DNA of 64,000 bases from CAJJDF01 sp965655625. Lineage in GTDB: Bacteria > Bacteroidota > Bacteroidia > Flavobacteriales_D > CAJJDF01. A model generated the notes under the pieces. The model had not been told where the DNA came from, made no database searches, and saw only the letters and a program-made list of their open reading frames with translations. Every line of letters begins with the position of its first letter. Position 1 is the stretch's first letter. Of this stretch, positions 7,730 to 16,462 are shown one piece after another. A program made the translations under genes and the position numbers. The DNA is taken from contig CBFHHA010000005.1 in the NCBI GenBank assembly GCA_965655625.1, positions 1-64,000 on the forward strand. Reading direction: 5' to 3'.

Positions 7730-9940
7730 TTGGTATTTGCAACTCGACATAGAAAACTGATCATCCTCCTTTTCTTGTTAATTACCGCATTTTTTGGTTT
7801 TCAACTAACCAAAGTTGAATTTGGTCACGACCTCAACGATTTTTTTGATAGAGACGAAAAGGTATTTGTGTTCAATGAAGAATTCTTCAGTCATTTCGAA
7901 GAAGAACTTCCTAATTCTCTAATGATTGGGATAAAAAACAATCAGGAAATTGACTACAAAACTGCTCTGGAGATAGATTCTTTTTCGCGTTCGATTGAGA
8001 AGATTAAAGGAGTCCAGCGAGTATTCTCGGTAACAAACCAGCAGCTTGCCGTGTTTTCCAGTTTTGGCACAATTCCTTATGATGTACTAAAACTTGATTC
8101 CGAAGAGATTTTTTCGGAAACTTGGGTGGAGCTTGATTCATTGCCCGATATTAAAAATAGATTCGTTAGCAAAAACAACAAATCTGCACTTATTTATGCC
8201 ATAATTCAGGACTCACTTCCTCTCGATTCCTTAAAAGAAATGAAAGAAAAAACAGATATTGCCGCGCAAGGCTTTAGCTTCGAGGAGGTGTTTTTTGTGA
8301 ATACTAAACACAACGATTTTCTTATCACAAAAAAAATAAAGGACGATTCGAGTCACCTCATTTTTATCGCTTTTATTTTGATCATCCTCATTCTGCTTTA
8401 CTTTTTTAGGTCGTTGGTAGGAATCGTAATTCCGTTTGCCATCGTTGTGAGTTCAGTTATCTGGATAATGGGAACCATCTCATTATTTGGTTTCAAGATA
8501 AATGTACTTACCATAGCCATTCCGGTCATTGTGGGCGTAATTTCTTTGAGCGATGTAATTCACATAATTTCGAGGTACAGCGAAGAAAAATCAATCGATA
8601 AAATTGAGAAAATACGAGGAACCCGCAACGATATTCTCAAAGCTATTATTCTTACAACATTAACTACTTCTTTTGGATTTCTTTCTCTTTCAAACTCTAA
8701 CATTCAGGTGTTTAACGAATTTTCGGTTTTCACTGCCGTAGGAGTATTTTATGCCTTTGTACTTGCCTATTTTTTACTTCCCGTACTCTTGTATTATTCC
8801 AAAAAAATTACGCTGCACAATTCTCTCGAAAAACTTACTCCTCAAAGACTTTGGATAAAACCCACTCTTCTTGTTTCTGTGATTGCCCTGATTCTATCAA
8901 TATTGGGAATCCTACAAGTAAAACACAACAATTTTGTGTACGAAAACATGGGGGAAAAAGATGAGATTACCCAAATCATGAATTTCATGGAAGAGGAAAT
9001 GTATGGAATTAGAGACTTAACAATTACTGTTTCTCTTCGAGACACGAACGCTTCACTTTTTGACCAATCAATTCTTTCTCAATTAAATAAAATAGAAAAT
9101 TTTGTAGAAACGGAGTACAAAGCAACTATAAATGTGGGCTTGGCTACTGCGGCAAAACAAGTAAACAGAGCGCTTAACGGAGGTGAACCAGCCGCTTACT
9201 CTATTCCTGAAGACGAATATGACGCAAAACGAATAAAACAAAAAATCTTAAAAAACGGGCGATTACTCAAGCTCAAAAGTTTTGTTTCGAAGAAAAACAA
9301 CTCAACCTTTATACAAACGAAAGCTAAAGATTTTGGCAGTTACCAAACTCGAAGATCCAATGAAAAACTGATTGAATTTGCCAAAGTGAATACACCTGAT
9401 CTTGACATCAACTTTGGAGGTACAGCCTATATTATTGATGAAACCAATGTGAATGTGTCCAATGGAATGATTTGGAATCTTTTTCTGATTGTCATTTTTA
9501 TCTTTTTTATTGTGTCTTTTATTTTCAAATCGTTTTCGATTGGTTTTTTCTCTCTATTCCCCAACATCTTGCCACTCATTGCTATTACCGCCATTGTAGG
9601 TTGGTTCGATTACGGAATGAATATAGGTACCACAATTGTGTACACCATCGCATTTGGAATTGCCGTGGACGATACAATTCACTTTTTGGGAAGGTATAAA
9701 ATTGAGCTAGACAAAGGAAACTCAAATTACGACTCATTGATTACCACTATCAAAACGAGTGGCGGAGCAATTTTGCTTACCACCTTGGTGCTTGTTGCTG
9801 GTTTTGGCGTATTAATTCTCTCTAGTTTTTACGCAAATTTTATAACTGGCTTACTCGTAACTATTAGTTTGATTGTTGCACTACTGTGCGATTTATATCT
9901 CTTGCCAGTATTGCTCAATTGGTTAAAAAAAGACAAATAA
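7730..9940 (+). CDS. RND superfamily (MMPL-type) exporter
   Basis: A 736-residue inner-membrane transporter with the RND/MMPL duplicated layout: one N-terminal membrane helix (about 10-28), a periplasmic domain, a five-helix block (about 205-360), a second periplasmic domain and a second five-helix block (about 580-730). The helix-4 motifs, including VDDTIHFLGRY in the second half and LSDVIHIISRY in the first, hold the Asp residues expected for proton coupling. Substrates in this family are often lipids or hydrophobic compounds; none can be assigned. The start is a TTG: an in-frame TAA lies nine bases before it and no ATG occurs until well past the first helix. A TAAATTTG box at 7704-7711 agrees with a very short leader. 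Confidence 0.88.
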   Translation: MVFATRHRKLIILLFLLITAFFGFQLTKVEFGHDLNDFFDRDEKVFVFNEEFFSHFEEELPNSLMIGIKNNQEIDYKTALEIDSFSRSIEKIKGVQRVFSVTNQQLAVFSSFGTIPYDVLKLDSEEIFSETWVELDSLPDIKNRFVSKNNKSALIYAIIQDSLPLDSLKEMKEKTDIAAQGFSFEEVFFVNTKHNDFLITKKIKDDSSHLIFIAFILIILILLYFFRSLVGIVIPFAIVVSSVIWIMGTISLFGFKINVLTIAIPVIVGVISLSDVIHIISRYSEEKSIDKIEKIRGTRNDILKAIILTTLTTSFGFLSLSNSNIQVFNEFSVFTAVGVFYAFVLAYFLLPVLLYYSKKITLHNSLEKLTPQRLWIKPTLLVSVIALILSILGILQVKHNNFVYENMGEKDEITQIMNFMEEEMYGIRDLTITVSLRDTNASLFDQSILSQLNKIENFVETEYKATINVGLATAAKQVNRALNGGEPAAYSIPEDEYDAKRIKQKILKNGRLLKLKSFVSKKNNSTFIQTKAKDFGSYQTRRSNEKLIEFAKVNTPDLDINFGGTAYIIDETNVNVSNGMIWNLFLIVIFIFFIVSFIFKSFSIGFFSLFPNILPLIAITAIVGWFDYGMNIGTTIVYTIAFGIAVDDTIHFLGRYKIELDKGNSNYDSLITTIKTSGGAILLTTLVLVAGFGVLILSSFYANFITGLLVTISLIVALLCDLYLLPVLLNWLKKDK

Positions 9941-10002
9941 CTTGCCACCAAATCGTACTATTCGACTGTTCTTGAAACCCAAACACCTCAAAAAAAGGAG
10001 CG

Positions 10003-10509
10003 TTAAAGCAACCTTTGCGGTAATCGGATTTCTTTTTGGAATTGACTCACATTGAACGAAAGAAACTCCTTCAACTCCCAACTCGAAAAATGGACAGTTT
10101 GCTTTCCTCGTTGATAAGCAGAGCGATACAAGCGCCAATACTCAGGAAACAAGACAAAACCAACGAATGCAGAAATCCGTGCTAATTTCGATTTTTTGCC
10201 GTTTCCAATTAAGAAAAACTGCATGGCCGCTTCCTCGTGCATCTCGGTTCCGTAACCTGTTATGACATGAAAAGCATCGTGACTTTCCATTTTAGGATTT
10301 ACCTCAAATCCATTTTTATCTAAAAACAAAGATATTTCGTTGCCAATACTTCCGCAAGAAAACCTCGACAAGCTTGCCTTCGTTTCACCCCAAGCTACTT
10401 TTTTTCCCTTAAAATGCTCTCTGTACCAATTAACCAAAGGCAAAGCAAACCTATTGAAAACTAAACTTCTTGTAGTTCTCGTTTTTCTGAAAATTAAATA
10501 ATCAACCAT
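10003..10509 (-). CDS. Coq4-like protein
   Basis: A 168-residue protein that contains the Coq4 signature His-Asp-x2-His-x11-Glu: His77, Asp78, His81 and Glu93 in the segment HDAFHVITGYGTEMHEE. In eukaryotes Coq4 is part of the coenzyme Q synthesis complex and binds metal and lipid through this motif. Bacteroidota normally use menaquinone, so a ubiquinone role is unlikely and the true function is open. The C-terminal half (FFLIGNGKKSKLARISAF onward) is hydrophobic and basic, as expected for membrane association. The gene is convergent with the RND exporter and not clearly in an operon. Confidence 0.7.
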   Translation of the reverse strand: MVDYLIFRKTRTTRSLVFNRFALPLVNWYREHFKGKKVAWGETKASLSRFSCGSIGNEISLFLDKNGFEVNPKMESHDAFHVITGYGTEMHEEAAMQFFLIGNGKKSKLARISAFVGFVLFPEYWRLYRSAYQRGKQTVHFSSWELKEFLSFNVSQFQKEIRLPQRLL

Positions 10510-10584
10510 GATGTTTTTTTTATGCTAACGAGAGGATTCACGGTCTGTTATGGTTTTAAGATTATTTAACTTTTCACCTCTCAT

Positions 10585-10610
10585 TGTCATTCTCGCGAAG
10601 GTGTGAATCT
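10585..10610. repeat. Short dispersed palindrome, degenerate
   Basis: The stretch with core TCATTCTCGCGAAGGTGTGAATCT resembles the widespread intergenic palindromes of the form CATTCCCGCGAAAGCGGGAATC, with several mismatches. It lies in the gap between the Coq4-like gene and the PIG-L gene. Only one copy is seen here, so this is a resemblance rather than a proven repeat. Confidence 0.3.
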
Positions 10611-10787
10611 TATTCATCGACTTCTACTTTTTTATAATTTACTTACCCAATGAGTTCATTGGTGTAAGATTTCAGCTTCTTTTTTTGATTCAAGACAAAA
10701 AAAGAAAAACACTAAAGTAGACCCCATCAAAACATTCATCGCAATTTCCTTATCTTTATTCACGATTAAAAAAACGAGTTTCTTTAT

Positions 10788-13205
10788 ATGAAAAAATTAC
10801 TTCTGCTCACTTTTCTTTTACCCGTCTTATTTGTTTCGGCCAATAAACCTTCCTCGGAAATATATGTAGGTCTTCAAAAATTACACTCGCTCAAACGAGT
10901 GCTGTACATTGCCGCTCATCCCGATGATGAAAACACAAGAGCCCTTGCTTGGTTCTCATTAAGCGAACATGCTCAAACAGCTTATTTATCACTCACAAGA
11001 GGAGATGGTGGCCAAAACCTGATTGGAAATGAACTGAGCGAACAACTGGGGGTTTTGAGAACCCAAGAATTACTCGCAGCGCGTTCTTACGATGGTGCCA
11101 ATCAATATTTTACTCGTGCAGTTGACTTTGGCTACTCCAAATCGGCTGAAGAATCTTTGGAAAAATGGGGAAAAGAAGAAATCCTGTCGGATGTGGTTCT
11201 CATGATAAGAAAATTTCGTCCGGATGTAATTGTGACCCGTTTTCCGCCAGACAAAAGAGCTGGGCATGGTCATCACACAGCTTCGGCAATGCTTGCGCTA
11301 GAAGCATTTGACAAAGCTGCAGACCCCAACTATTTGCCTGAACAAGTAACCAAATTTGGCACTTGGAAAACTACTTCTATCTATTGGAACTCCTCCGTGT
11401 GGTGGTTCAATGACTTGCCCGAATTAGCCAAAAACAATCCAGACTATCTGATTGCAGACATTGGCGGATACAACTCTTATTTGGGGCAATCTTACAATGA
11501 AATTGGGACAATTGCAAGGTCACAGCACAAATGCCAAGGATTTGGAGCCATTACCGAAAGAGGATCTAGAACAGAGTACTTTCAGCATTTGAAAGGAGCA
11601 AAACTCTCTCAATCCTTTTTTGAGGCCAACCAATTCTCTTGGCAAAAGCTCATTGGGAAGCAAATTGAGAATAAATTCAATAATTTACTCGAAAACTTTG
11701 ATTTTAAGTCTCCCGAAAAAAACGTAAAACAACTACTAGCTATAAAACACGAACTTGCCAACTTGAAAAACAGTTCGTTTAAAAAAGAAAAAATAAAACT
11801 GTGCAATCAGCTGATAATCGATTGCTTGGGATTATTTGCCGAACTTGTAGGAAAGGATTTTGTTTTCCAAGAAACAGACTCAGTGTTCTTCCAACTTGAA
11901 TTATTAAATCGTGGAACCACAAATGTTTCAGTTCTCTTGCCGCAGTCCACAATTCAGTTAGAGCAAAATAAAAACTTTTCGACCGGGGTAAAAATTAAAA
12001 ATCCTAGCTCTGTTTCTAATCCTTATTGGTTAACCAACAACTTCTCGAATTTATTTGAAGTGCCCAACAAAACAGATTTGCTGAATCCCGAATCACAGCC
12101 CACATTTAACTACCCGCTTTCTTTGCTAGTGGAAGGCGACACACTTCAGCTCCCTTTATCAGGGACCTACAAGTGGCGAATTCCATCTTATGGAGAAAAA
12201 AGACGACAAGTGATTAACACGCCAAGTTTTTCTGCAAATTTTGAAGAAAAACTAGTGGTCATTAAACCTGGAATAGAGAAAACGCTGAAGCTAAACATTC
12301 ACTCTTTCAGAGATAATTTGACCGATAAAATTAGTTTCAATTCTCCTGAAGGATGGGAAGTGTCACCTGCAAATTTTGATGTTTCTATTGACAAAAAACA
12401 CCAAGAACAATGGATGGAATTATCGATTAAACCAAAGACCAATGCAAAATCGGGAATATTGAATTTAACCGATAAGGAAGGAAACAAAATTTATTCCTAC
12501 ACCGAAATTGCTTACGACCACATTCCTACCCAAGTTGTTTTTAATAAATCAGAAATAAACTGTGTGAAGCTTGACGCAAAAATAAAACCAGGAAAAGTGG
12601 CTTATATTAAAGGTGTGGAAGATGCCGTTCCGCAAGCTATTGAACAATTAGGTTTTGAGGTAAAACGATATGTTGTAAGCGATTTAGCTTCATTAGATTT
12701 ATCTCAATTTCAATCCGTAGTGCTTGGGATAAGAATTTATAACGTGCATCCCGAACTCAAGAATTTCGAAGAAAAACTATTTGATTACGTCAAAAAAGGA
12801 GGAAATGTGGTGATGCAATACAATACTGCTTCGCGAAGAGCAACTGGCGAAACCTACGGTCCGGTTCCATTTGAACTAACAAGAAACAGAGTGACCGAGG
12901 AGGATGCTACAGTGAAATTTTTGGAACCCAGTCATCCAATAATGACCAAGCCCAACAAACTGGAAAAAGCCGATTTTGACAATTGGGTGCAAGAACGAGG
13001 ATTGTACTTTGCAGGAAACTGGGACAAAAGTTACGTTCCACTGTTTTCTTGGGCAGACAAAGGCGAAGACGACCAAAAAGGAGCTTTGATTGTGACCAAA
13101 TATGGCGAAGGTCAATTTGTGTACACAGGAATTTCTTTCTTTAGAGAATTGCCAAATGGCGTAGAAGGAGCTTATAAATTATTTGCCAATATATTGAGCT
13201 ACTAG
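10788..13205 (+). CDS. Secreted PIG-L (LmbE) family deacetylase with C-terminal GATase-like domain
   Basis: An 805-residue exported protein. Residues 1-18 form a signal peptide (MKKLLLLTFLLPVLFVSA). Residues about 35-300 are a PIG-L/LmbE zinc deacetylase domain with AAHPDDENT (His44, Asp46, Asp47) and the later ligand motif AGHGHHTAS. Such enzymes remove N-acetyl groups from GlcNAc-type sugars. A beta-rich middle region follows. The last 220 residues (from VAYIKGVEDAVPQAIEQLG) look like a class I glutamine-amidotransferase or ThuA-like fold, as in other long Bacteroidota PIG-L proteins. A TATCTTTA box at 10751-10758 is a possible -7 promoter element, but I see no matching TTG upstream. Confidence 0.88.
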   Translation: MKKLLLLTFLLPVLFVSANKPSSEIYVGLQKLHSLKRVLYIAAHPDDENTRALAWFSLSEHAQTAYLSLTRGDGGQNLIGNELSEQLGVLRTQELLAARSYDGANQYFTRAVDFGYSKSAEESLEKWGKEEILSDVVLMIRKFRPDVIVTRFPPDKRAGHGHHTASAMLALEAFDKAADPNYLPEQVTKFGTWKTTSIYWNSSVWWFNDLPELAKNNPDYLIADIGGYNSYLGQSYNEIGTIARSQHKCQGFGAITERGSRTEYFQHLKGAKLSQSFFEANQFSWQKLIGKQIENKFNNLLENFDFKSPEKNVKQLLAIKHELANLKNSSFKKEKIKLCNQLIIDCLGLFAELVGKDFVFQETDSVFFQLELLNRGTTNVSVLLPQSTIQLEQNKNFSTGVKIKNPSSVSNPYWLTNNFSNLFEVPNKTDLLNPESQPTFNYPLSLLVEGDTLQLPLSGTYKWRIPSYGEKRRQVINTPSFSANFEEKLVVIKPGIEKTLKLNIHSFRDNLTDKISFNSPEGWEVSPANFDVSIDKKHQEQWMELSIKPKTNAKSGILNLTDKEGNKIYSYTEIAYDHIPTQVVFNKSEINCVKLDAKIKPGKVAYIKGVEDAVPQAIEQLGFEVKRYVVSDLASLDLSQFQSVVLGIRIYNVHPELKNFEEKLFDYVKKGGNVVMQYNTASRRATGETYGPVPFELTRNRVTEEDATVKFLEPSHPIMTKPNKLEKADFDNWVQERGLYFAGNWDKSYVPLFSWADKGEDDQKGALIVTKYGEGQFVYTGISFFRELPNGVEGAYKLFANILSY

Positions 13206-13649
13206 AGTTAATCTTCCCCTCGATTACTGGAGAAAGGATTGGGATTGGGAAAATTGACTGCTGACAAAAATCGCCCACTTAACCTCCCTCACGAGAGGAA
13301 ATGAAAAGAAAAATATGCAAAAAATAATAGACGACAACGAAGCAAAAAAACACCACCGATATCAAGGATTTTGAAAAATAAAAAATGATAAGTAGTTAAG
13401 GTTCATTATCACAAGAATTTGAGAAATTGTCAAAAAAATGAAACTATAAGGAATATTTTATATGCACAAACTGAAGTTTTTTAAGAAATAGTAATAAAGT
13501 GCGGAGACATGGCCCGTTTGAGTAAAGGCAAAACTCTATTTCAGTTTTGAATTCCACCTCTGGGGGAATCAAAAATTTCCAAAAAAGCTTCTTGATTTTT
13601 TCGTTCTTTTGTATCAAGACAAAAGGACATAGAGCTAAAAACAGAGTAA
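13206..13649. other. Long intergenic region with decayed sequence
   Basis: This 444-base gap contains a broken copy of the start of the following small gene (listed separately), the hairpin-like stretches near 13212-13252 and 13280-13298 that vaguely recall the palindromes at 52 kb, and a TTTTGTATCAAGACAAAAG palindrome near 13611 that echoes TTTTTTTGATTCAAGACAAAA near 10681. No intact coding sequence is seen. It looks like an area of past duplication and decay. Confidence 0.5.
13315..13374 (+). pseudogene. Decayed duplicate of the 45-residue symporter-partner gene
   Basis: This 19-codon open frame begins MQKIIDDNEAKKHH and then ends at TGA. Its DNA matches the start of the intact small gene at 13650 over about 28 bases with three or four substitutions (ATGCAA-AA-TAATA-ACGACAACGAA) and again at ACACCACC. 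After that the match is lost and the membrane segment is missing. It is read as the remnant of a duplication, not a working gene. Confidence 0.5.
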
Positions 13650-13787
13650 ATGCAAGAAGTAATAAACGACAACGAACTAAAACAAAAAGACACCACCAAC
13701 TGGAAAGCTTGGTATTGGGGATTAATGATTTTTTTGGCCGTACAAATAGCACTATATTTTTACATCACTAATCTTTACACAGCATGA
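13650..13787 (+). CDS. Small membrane protein (45 residues) paired with the sodium:solute symporter
   Basis: This gene is short enough to be missed by most callers. It encodes 45 residues: a charged N-terminus (MQEVINDNELKQKDTTNWKA) and one membrane helix (about 21-39, WYWGLMIFLAVQIALYFYI). Its TGA overlaps the ATG of the symporter by four bases (ATGA), a layout that indicates translational coupling. Small one-helix proteins encoded directly before SSS-family transporters are known in Bacteroidota and other bacteria and may be accessory subunits. That role is inferred here from position only. The overlap, the Trp-rich membrane boundary and the existence of a decayed copy upstream all support that it is real. 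Confidence 0.75.
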   Translation: MQEVINDNELKQKDTTNWKAWYWGLMIFLAVQIALYFYITNLYTA

Positions 13788-15454
13788 GTTTAATTGATTG
13801 GGGAGTTTTATTATTTACGCTTTTTGCCATTGTAGCTTATGGCTCTTGGAAGACCCGTAAAAACAAAAATTTGGAGAGTTACCTAAAAGGAAACAACTCC
13901 GAAAATTGGGCGACCATCGGCTTGTCGATTATGGCCACACAAGCTTCGGCCATTACCTTTTTATCCACTCCGGGGCAAGCTTATGAAAGCGGAATGGGCT
14001 TTGTGCAATTCTATTTTGGATTGCCTCTTGCCATGATTTTGATTTCGGTATTTTTCTTGCCTATTTATTACCGACTAAAAGTTTACACAGCCTACCAATA
14101 TTTGGAACAACGATTTGATGTGAGAGTAAGAGCTTTTACTGCCTTTTTATTCTTGGTTTCGAGAGGATTAGCAGCTGGAATTACGATTTATGCTCCGGCT
14201 ATTATTCTTTCTACTTTGCTTAATTGGAATCTTCAACTAACGTGTTTATTAATTGGTGGATTGGTAATAATCTACACCGTTTCGGGAGGAAGCAGAGCCG
14301 TTTCGCTCACCCAAAAATGGCAAATGACCATCATTATGGGTGGAATGTTTGCCGCTTTCTTTTATGTGTTGGATAGTTTTCCAGAAACTGTCGGACTCTC
14401 CGAAGGAATTGATATTGCGGGAAAATTGGGTAAAATGGAAATCATTGACACCACATTTGACCTGAAAGAAAAATACACATTGTGGTCGGGATTAATTGCT
14501 GGATTGTTTTTGTTCCTTTCTTATTTTGGAACCGATCAATCGCAAGTTCAGCGGTATTTGGGAGGAAAAACCCTAAAAGCTTCCAGAATGGGATTGATGT
14601 TTAATGGAATCCTAAAAATACCGATGCAATTTTTCATCTTGTTTATTGGAGCTATGGTTTTTGTTTCTTTTCAATTCAACAAACCGCCCATTATTTTCAA
14701 TACCTCTGCCACCAACATAGAAACTCAAAAGCAAGAGAATTTGGTGATATTGGAAGAGGAATACAACACTGTTTTTGAAGAAAAAAAAGCAGAACTGTTG
14801 GCACAAAATCCCGACACCAAAAATATTCAGTTTTTGCAAGCGCAGCAAGATTCCTTGAGAAACAGCTACAAAACCGAAATGAGTAAAATTGATCCGCTTT
14901 ACGAATCCAAAGACAGCGATTATATTTTCTTGACCTTTGTGCTGAACTTTCTTCCTCATGGATTGATTGGGTTGTTGTTGGCTGTGATATTTTCGGCAGC
15001 TATGAGCTCTACCGCTGGAGAGCTAAATGCGCTAGCCTCAACCACAACCATTGATTTTTACAAAAAATTCTTTAAAGAAAGTGGGGATGAAAAGAAAGAT
15101 TTAAGAATCAGTAAATACCTGACGGTGGCATGGGGATTACTCGCCATAGTTATTGCGCTGACAGCAGGTCTTTTCGAAAATTTAATTCAACTCGTAAACA
15201 TTCTTGGGTCTTTATTCTATGGAACTATATTGGGCGTGTTCCTGCTCGCTTTCTTCTTTAAGTGGATTAATGGAACTGCCGCTTTTCTTGGTGGAATCTT
15301 TGGACAAATAGTTGTACTTTCATGTCACTTCTTGTCGGTTTATGGATACATCGAGTTGGGTTATCTCTTATACAACGTGATAGGAAGTGTGGCAGTGATT
15401 GTCGCTGGAATGAGCACACAAATGATTATCAATACAAACAAAAAAACAAGCTAA
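13784..15454 (+). CDS. Sodium:solute symporter (SSS family)
   Basis: A 556-residue polytopic inner-membrane protein of the SSS (LeuT-fold) family, which couples sodium entry to uptake of sugars, amino acids, vitamins or similar solutes. The N-terminal pattern LESYLKGNNSENWATIGLS followed by MATQASAITFLSTPGQAYE is the family's TM1-TM2 region with the unwound, sodium-binding TM1 part. FGTDQSQVQRYL and SAAMSSTAGELNALAST are further conserved segments. A hydrophilic, coiled-coil-like insert of about 75 residues (about 310-385, rich in Glu, Lys and Gln) lies between helices. The substrate cannot be read from sequence. The gene overlaps the small membrane protein upstream and is followed two bases later by the DUF2911 gene. 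Confidence 0.92.
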   Translation: MSLIDWGVLLFTLFAIVAYGSWKTRKNKNLESYLKGNNSENWATIGLSIMATQASAITFLSTPGQAYESGMGFVQFYFGLPLAMILISVFFLPIYYRLKVYTAYQYLEQRFDVRVRAFTAFLFLVSRGLAAGITIYAPAIILSTLLNWNLQLTCLLIGGLVIIYTVSGGSRAVSLTQKWQMTIIMGGMFAAFFYVLDSFPETVGLSEGIDIAGKLGKMEIIDTTFDLKEKYTLWSGLIAGLFLFLSYFGTDQSQVQRYLGGKTLKASRMGLMFNGILKIPMQFFILFIGAMVFVSFQFNKPPIIFNTSATNIETQKQENLVILEEEYNTVFEEKKAELLAQNPDTKNIQFLQAQQDSLRNSYKTEMSKIDPLYESKDSDYIFLTFVLNFLPHGLIGLLLAVIFSAAMSSTAGELNALASTTTIDFYKKFFKESGDEKKDLRISKYLTVAWGLLAIVIALTAGLFENLIQLVNILGSLFYGTILGVFLLAFFFKWINGTAAFLGGIFGQIVVLSCHFLSVYGYIELGYLLYNVIGSVAVIVAGMSTQMIINTNKKTS

Positions 15455-15456
15455 CT

Positions 15457-16293
15457 ATGAAAAAAATTATAACCACAGTATTCGCAGGATTATTAGCCTT
15501 TGCAGGAACTGCACAAGAATTACCCGTACCGAGTCCGTTAGGAGAAGTTGGGCAAAAAGTAGGATTGACAGAAGTCGAAATTGAATATTCGCGTCCATCG
15601 GCAAAAGGAAGAACTATTTTTGGAGAACTAGTGAAATATGGTGAAATGTGGAGATTAGGAGCCAACATGGCTACTAAGCTAGAAATTTCTACTCCAGTGA
15701 CTATTGGAGGAAAAGAATTGGAAAAAGGAGAATACTCGATGCAAGCCATCCCTGCAGAAAGTGGAGATTGGACAATTATCATTAACTCTGACGCTGGATT
15801 GAGAGGATTAAGCGGATATGATGAAAAGAAAGATGTAGTTCGGTTAACTGCCAAAGCCATAGATAATTCTTACACAGAAACATTCACTATTGGATTTGAC
15901 AAACTCACAGCAAACTCAGCAGTGATTGCTATCCAATGGGAAAAATTGAAAGTAGAAGTTCCATTTAAGGTAAAGACGGAAGAAATTGCCAAAGCCAATA
16001 TTGCGGCAGCAATCAAAGAAGGAAAAGAGTTGGATAAAGTATACGCAAGTGCGGCTTCTTACTTTAGCGATATGAATGATTACAAAACTGCTTTGATGTA
16101 TGCAGACAAATCATTGGGGGTTAAAAAAACTCATCAAGCGATGTTTACAAAAGCTACCATCTTAAAAGCCAATGGAGACATGAAAGGAGCAATTAAAACT
16201 GGAAAAGAAGCTTTGGAATTAGCCAACAAAGCTGAATCTATTGGATGGGCTAATTACATTAAAGGAAACATCAAAGCTTGGGAAAGCAAATAA
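15457..16293 (+). CDS. DUF2911 family exported protein
   Basis: The 278-residue product begins with a signal peptide (MKKIITTVFAGLLAFAGTAQ). The family segment EIEYSRPSAKGRTIFGELV and YGEMWRLGANMATKLE are hallmarks of DUF2911, common in Bacteroidota and without an assigned function. The C-terminal 90 residues are helical and TPR-like (SYFSDMNDYKTALMYADKSL and following). The ATG at 15457 is chosen because it begins the signal peptide; the frame is open further upstream but only within the symporter gene. It follows the symporter stop by two bases and is closed by a strong terminator. Confidence 0.85.
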   Translation: MKKIITTVFAGLLAFAGTAQELPVPSPLGEVGQKVGLTEVEIEYSRPSAKGRTIFGELVKYGEMWRLGANMATKLEISTPVTIGGKELEKGEYSMQAIPAESGDWTIIINSDAGLRGLSGYDEKKDVVRLTAKAIDNSYTETFTIGFDKLTANSAVIAIQWEKLKVEVPFKVKTEEIAKANIAAAIKEGKELDKVYASAASYFSDMNDYKTALMYADKSLGVKKTHQAMFTKATILKANGDMKGAIKTGKEALELANKAESIGWANYIKGNIKAWESK

Positions 16294-16316
16294 CAGAAAG
16301 AAATTAGAAACTAACG

Positions 16317-16349
16317 AAAACCGTCTGGAATGAACTAGACGGTTTTTTT
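16317..16349 (+). terminator. Rho-independent terminator after DUF2911 gene
   Basis: A nine-pair stem, AAACCGTCT (16318-16326) with AGACGGTTT (16337-16345), closes a ten-base loop and runs into a T tract. It ends the PIG-L/symporter/DUF2911 side before der. Confidence 0.85.
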
Positions 16350-16414
16350 ATGCTTAATACTCGTAGAAAATAAGTTTTAAACTGAGCTAGAAGCACGTAA
16401 TCGAAATAACAATC

Positions 16415-16443
16415 TTGAATCTAAAGTATTAATCGTAAATTTG
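16415..16443 (+). promoter_or_regulatory. Bacteroidota-type promoter of der
   Basis: TTG (16415-16417), an 18-base spacer and TAAATTTG (16436-16443) match the TTG/TAnnTTTG consensus of the Bacteroidota housekeeping sigma factor. The predicted mRNA start is about 14 bases before the der ATG. Confidence 0.7.
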
Positions 16444-16462
16444 CAGAATATAGAGGAACAAC

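Noticed and set aside
13212..13298. Possible third copy of the CCTTCCC palindrome family
   Set aside because: Stretches such as CCTCCCTCACGAGAGG and GAGAAAGGATTGGGATTGGGA resemble the ends, but the two parts are in the wrong relative order and too diverged to claim.
15322..15456. Longer form of the DUF2911 protein
   Set aside because: The extension lies inside the symporter gene in another frame; the signal peptide begins at 15457.
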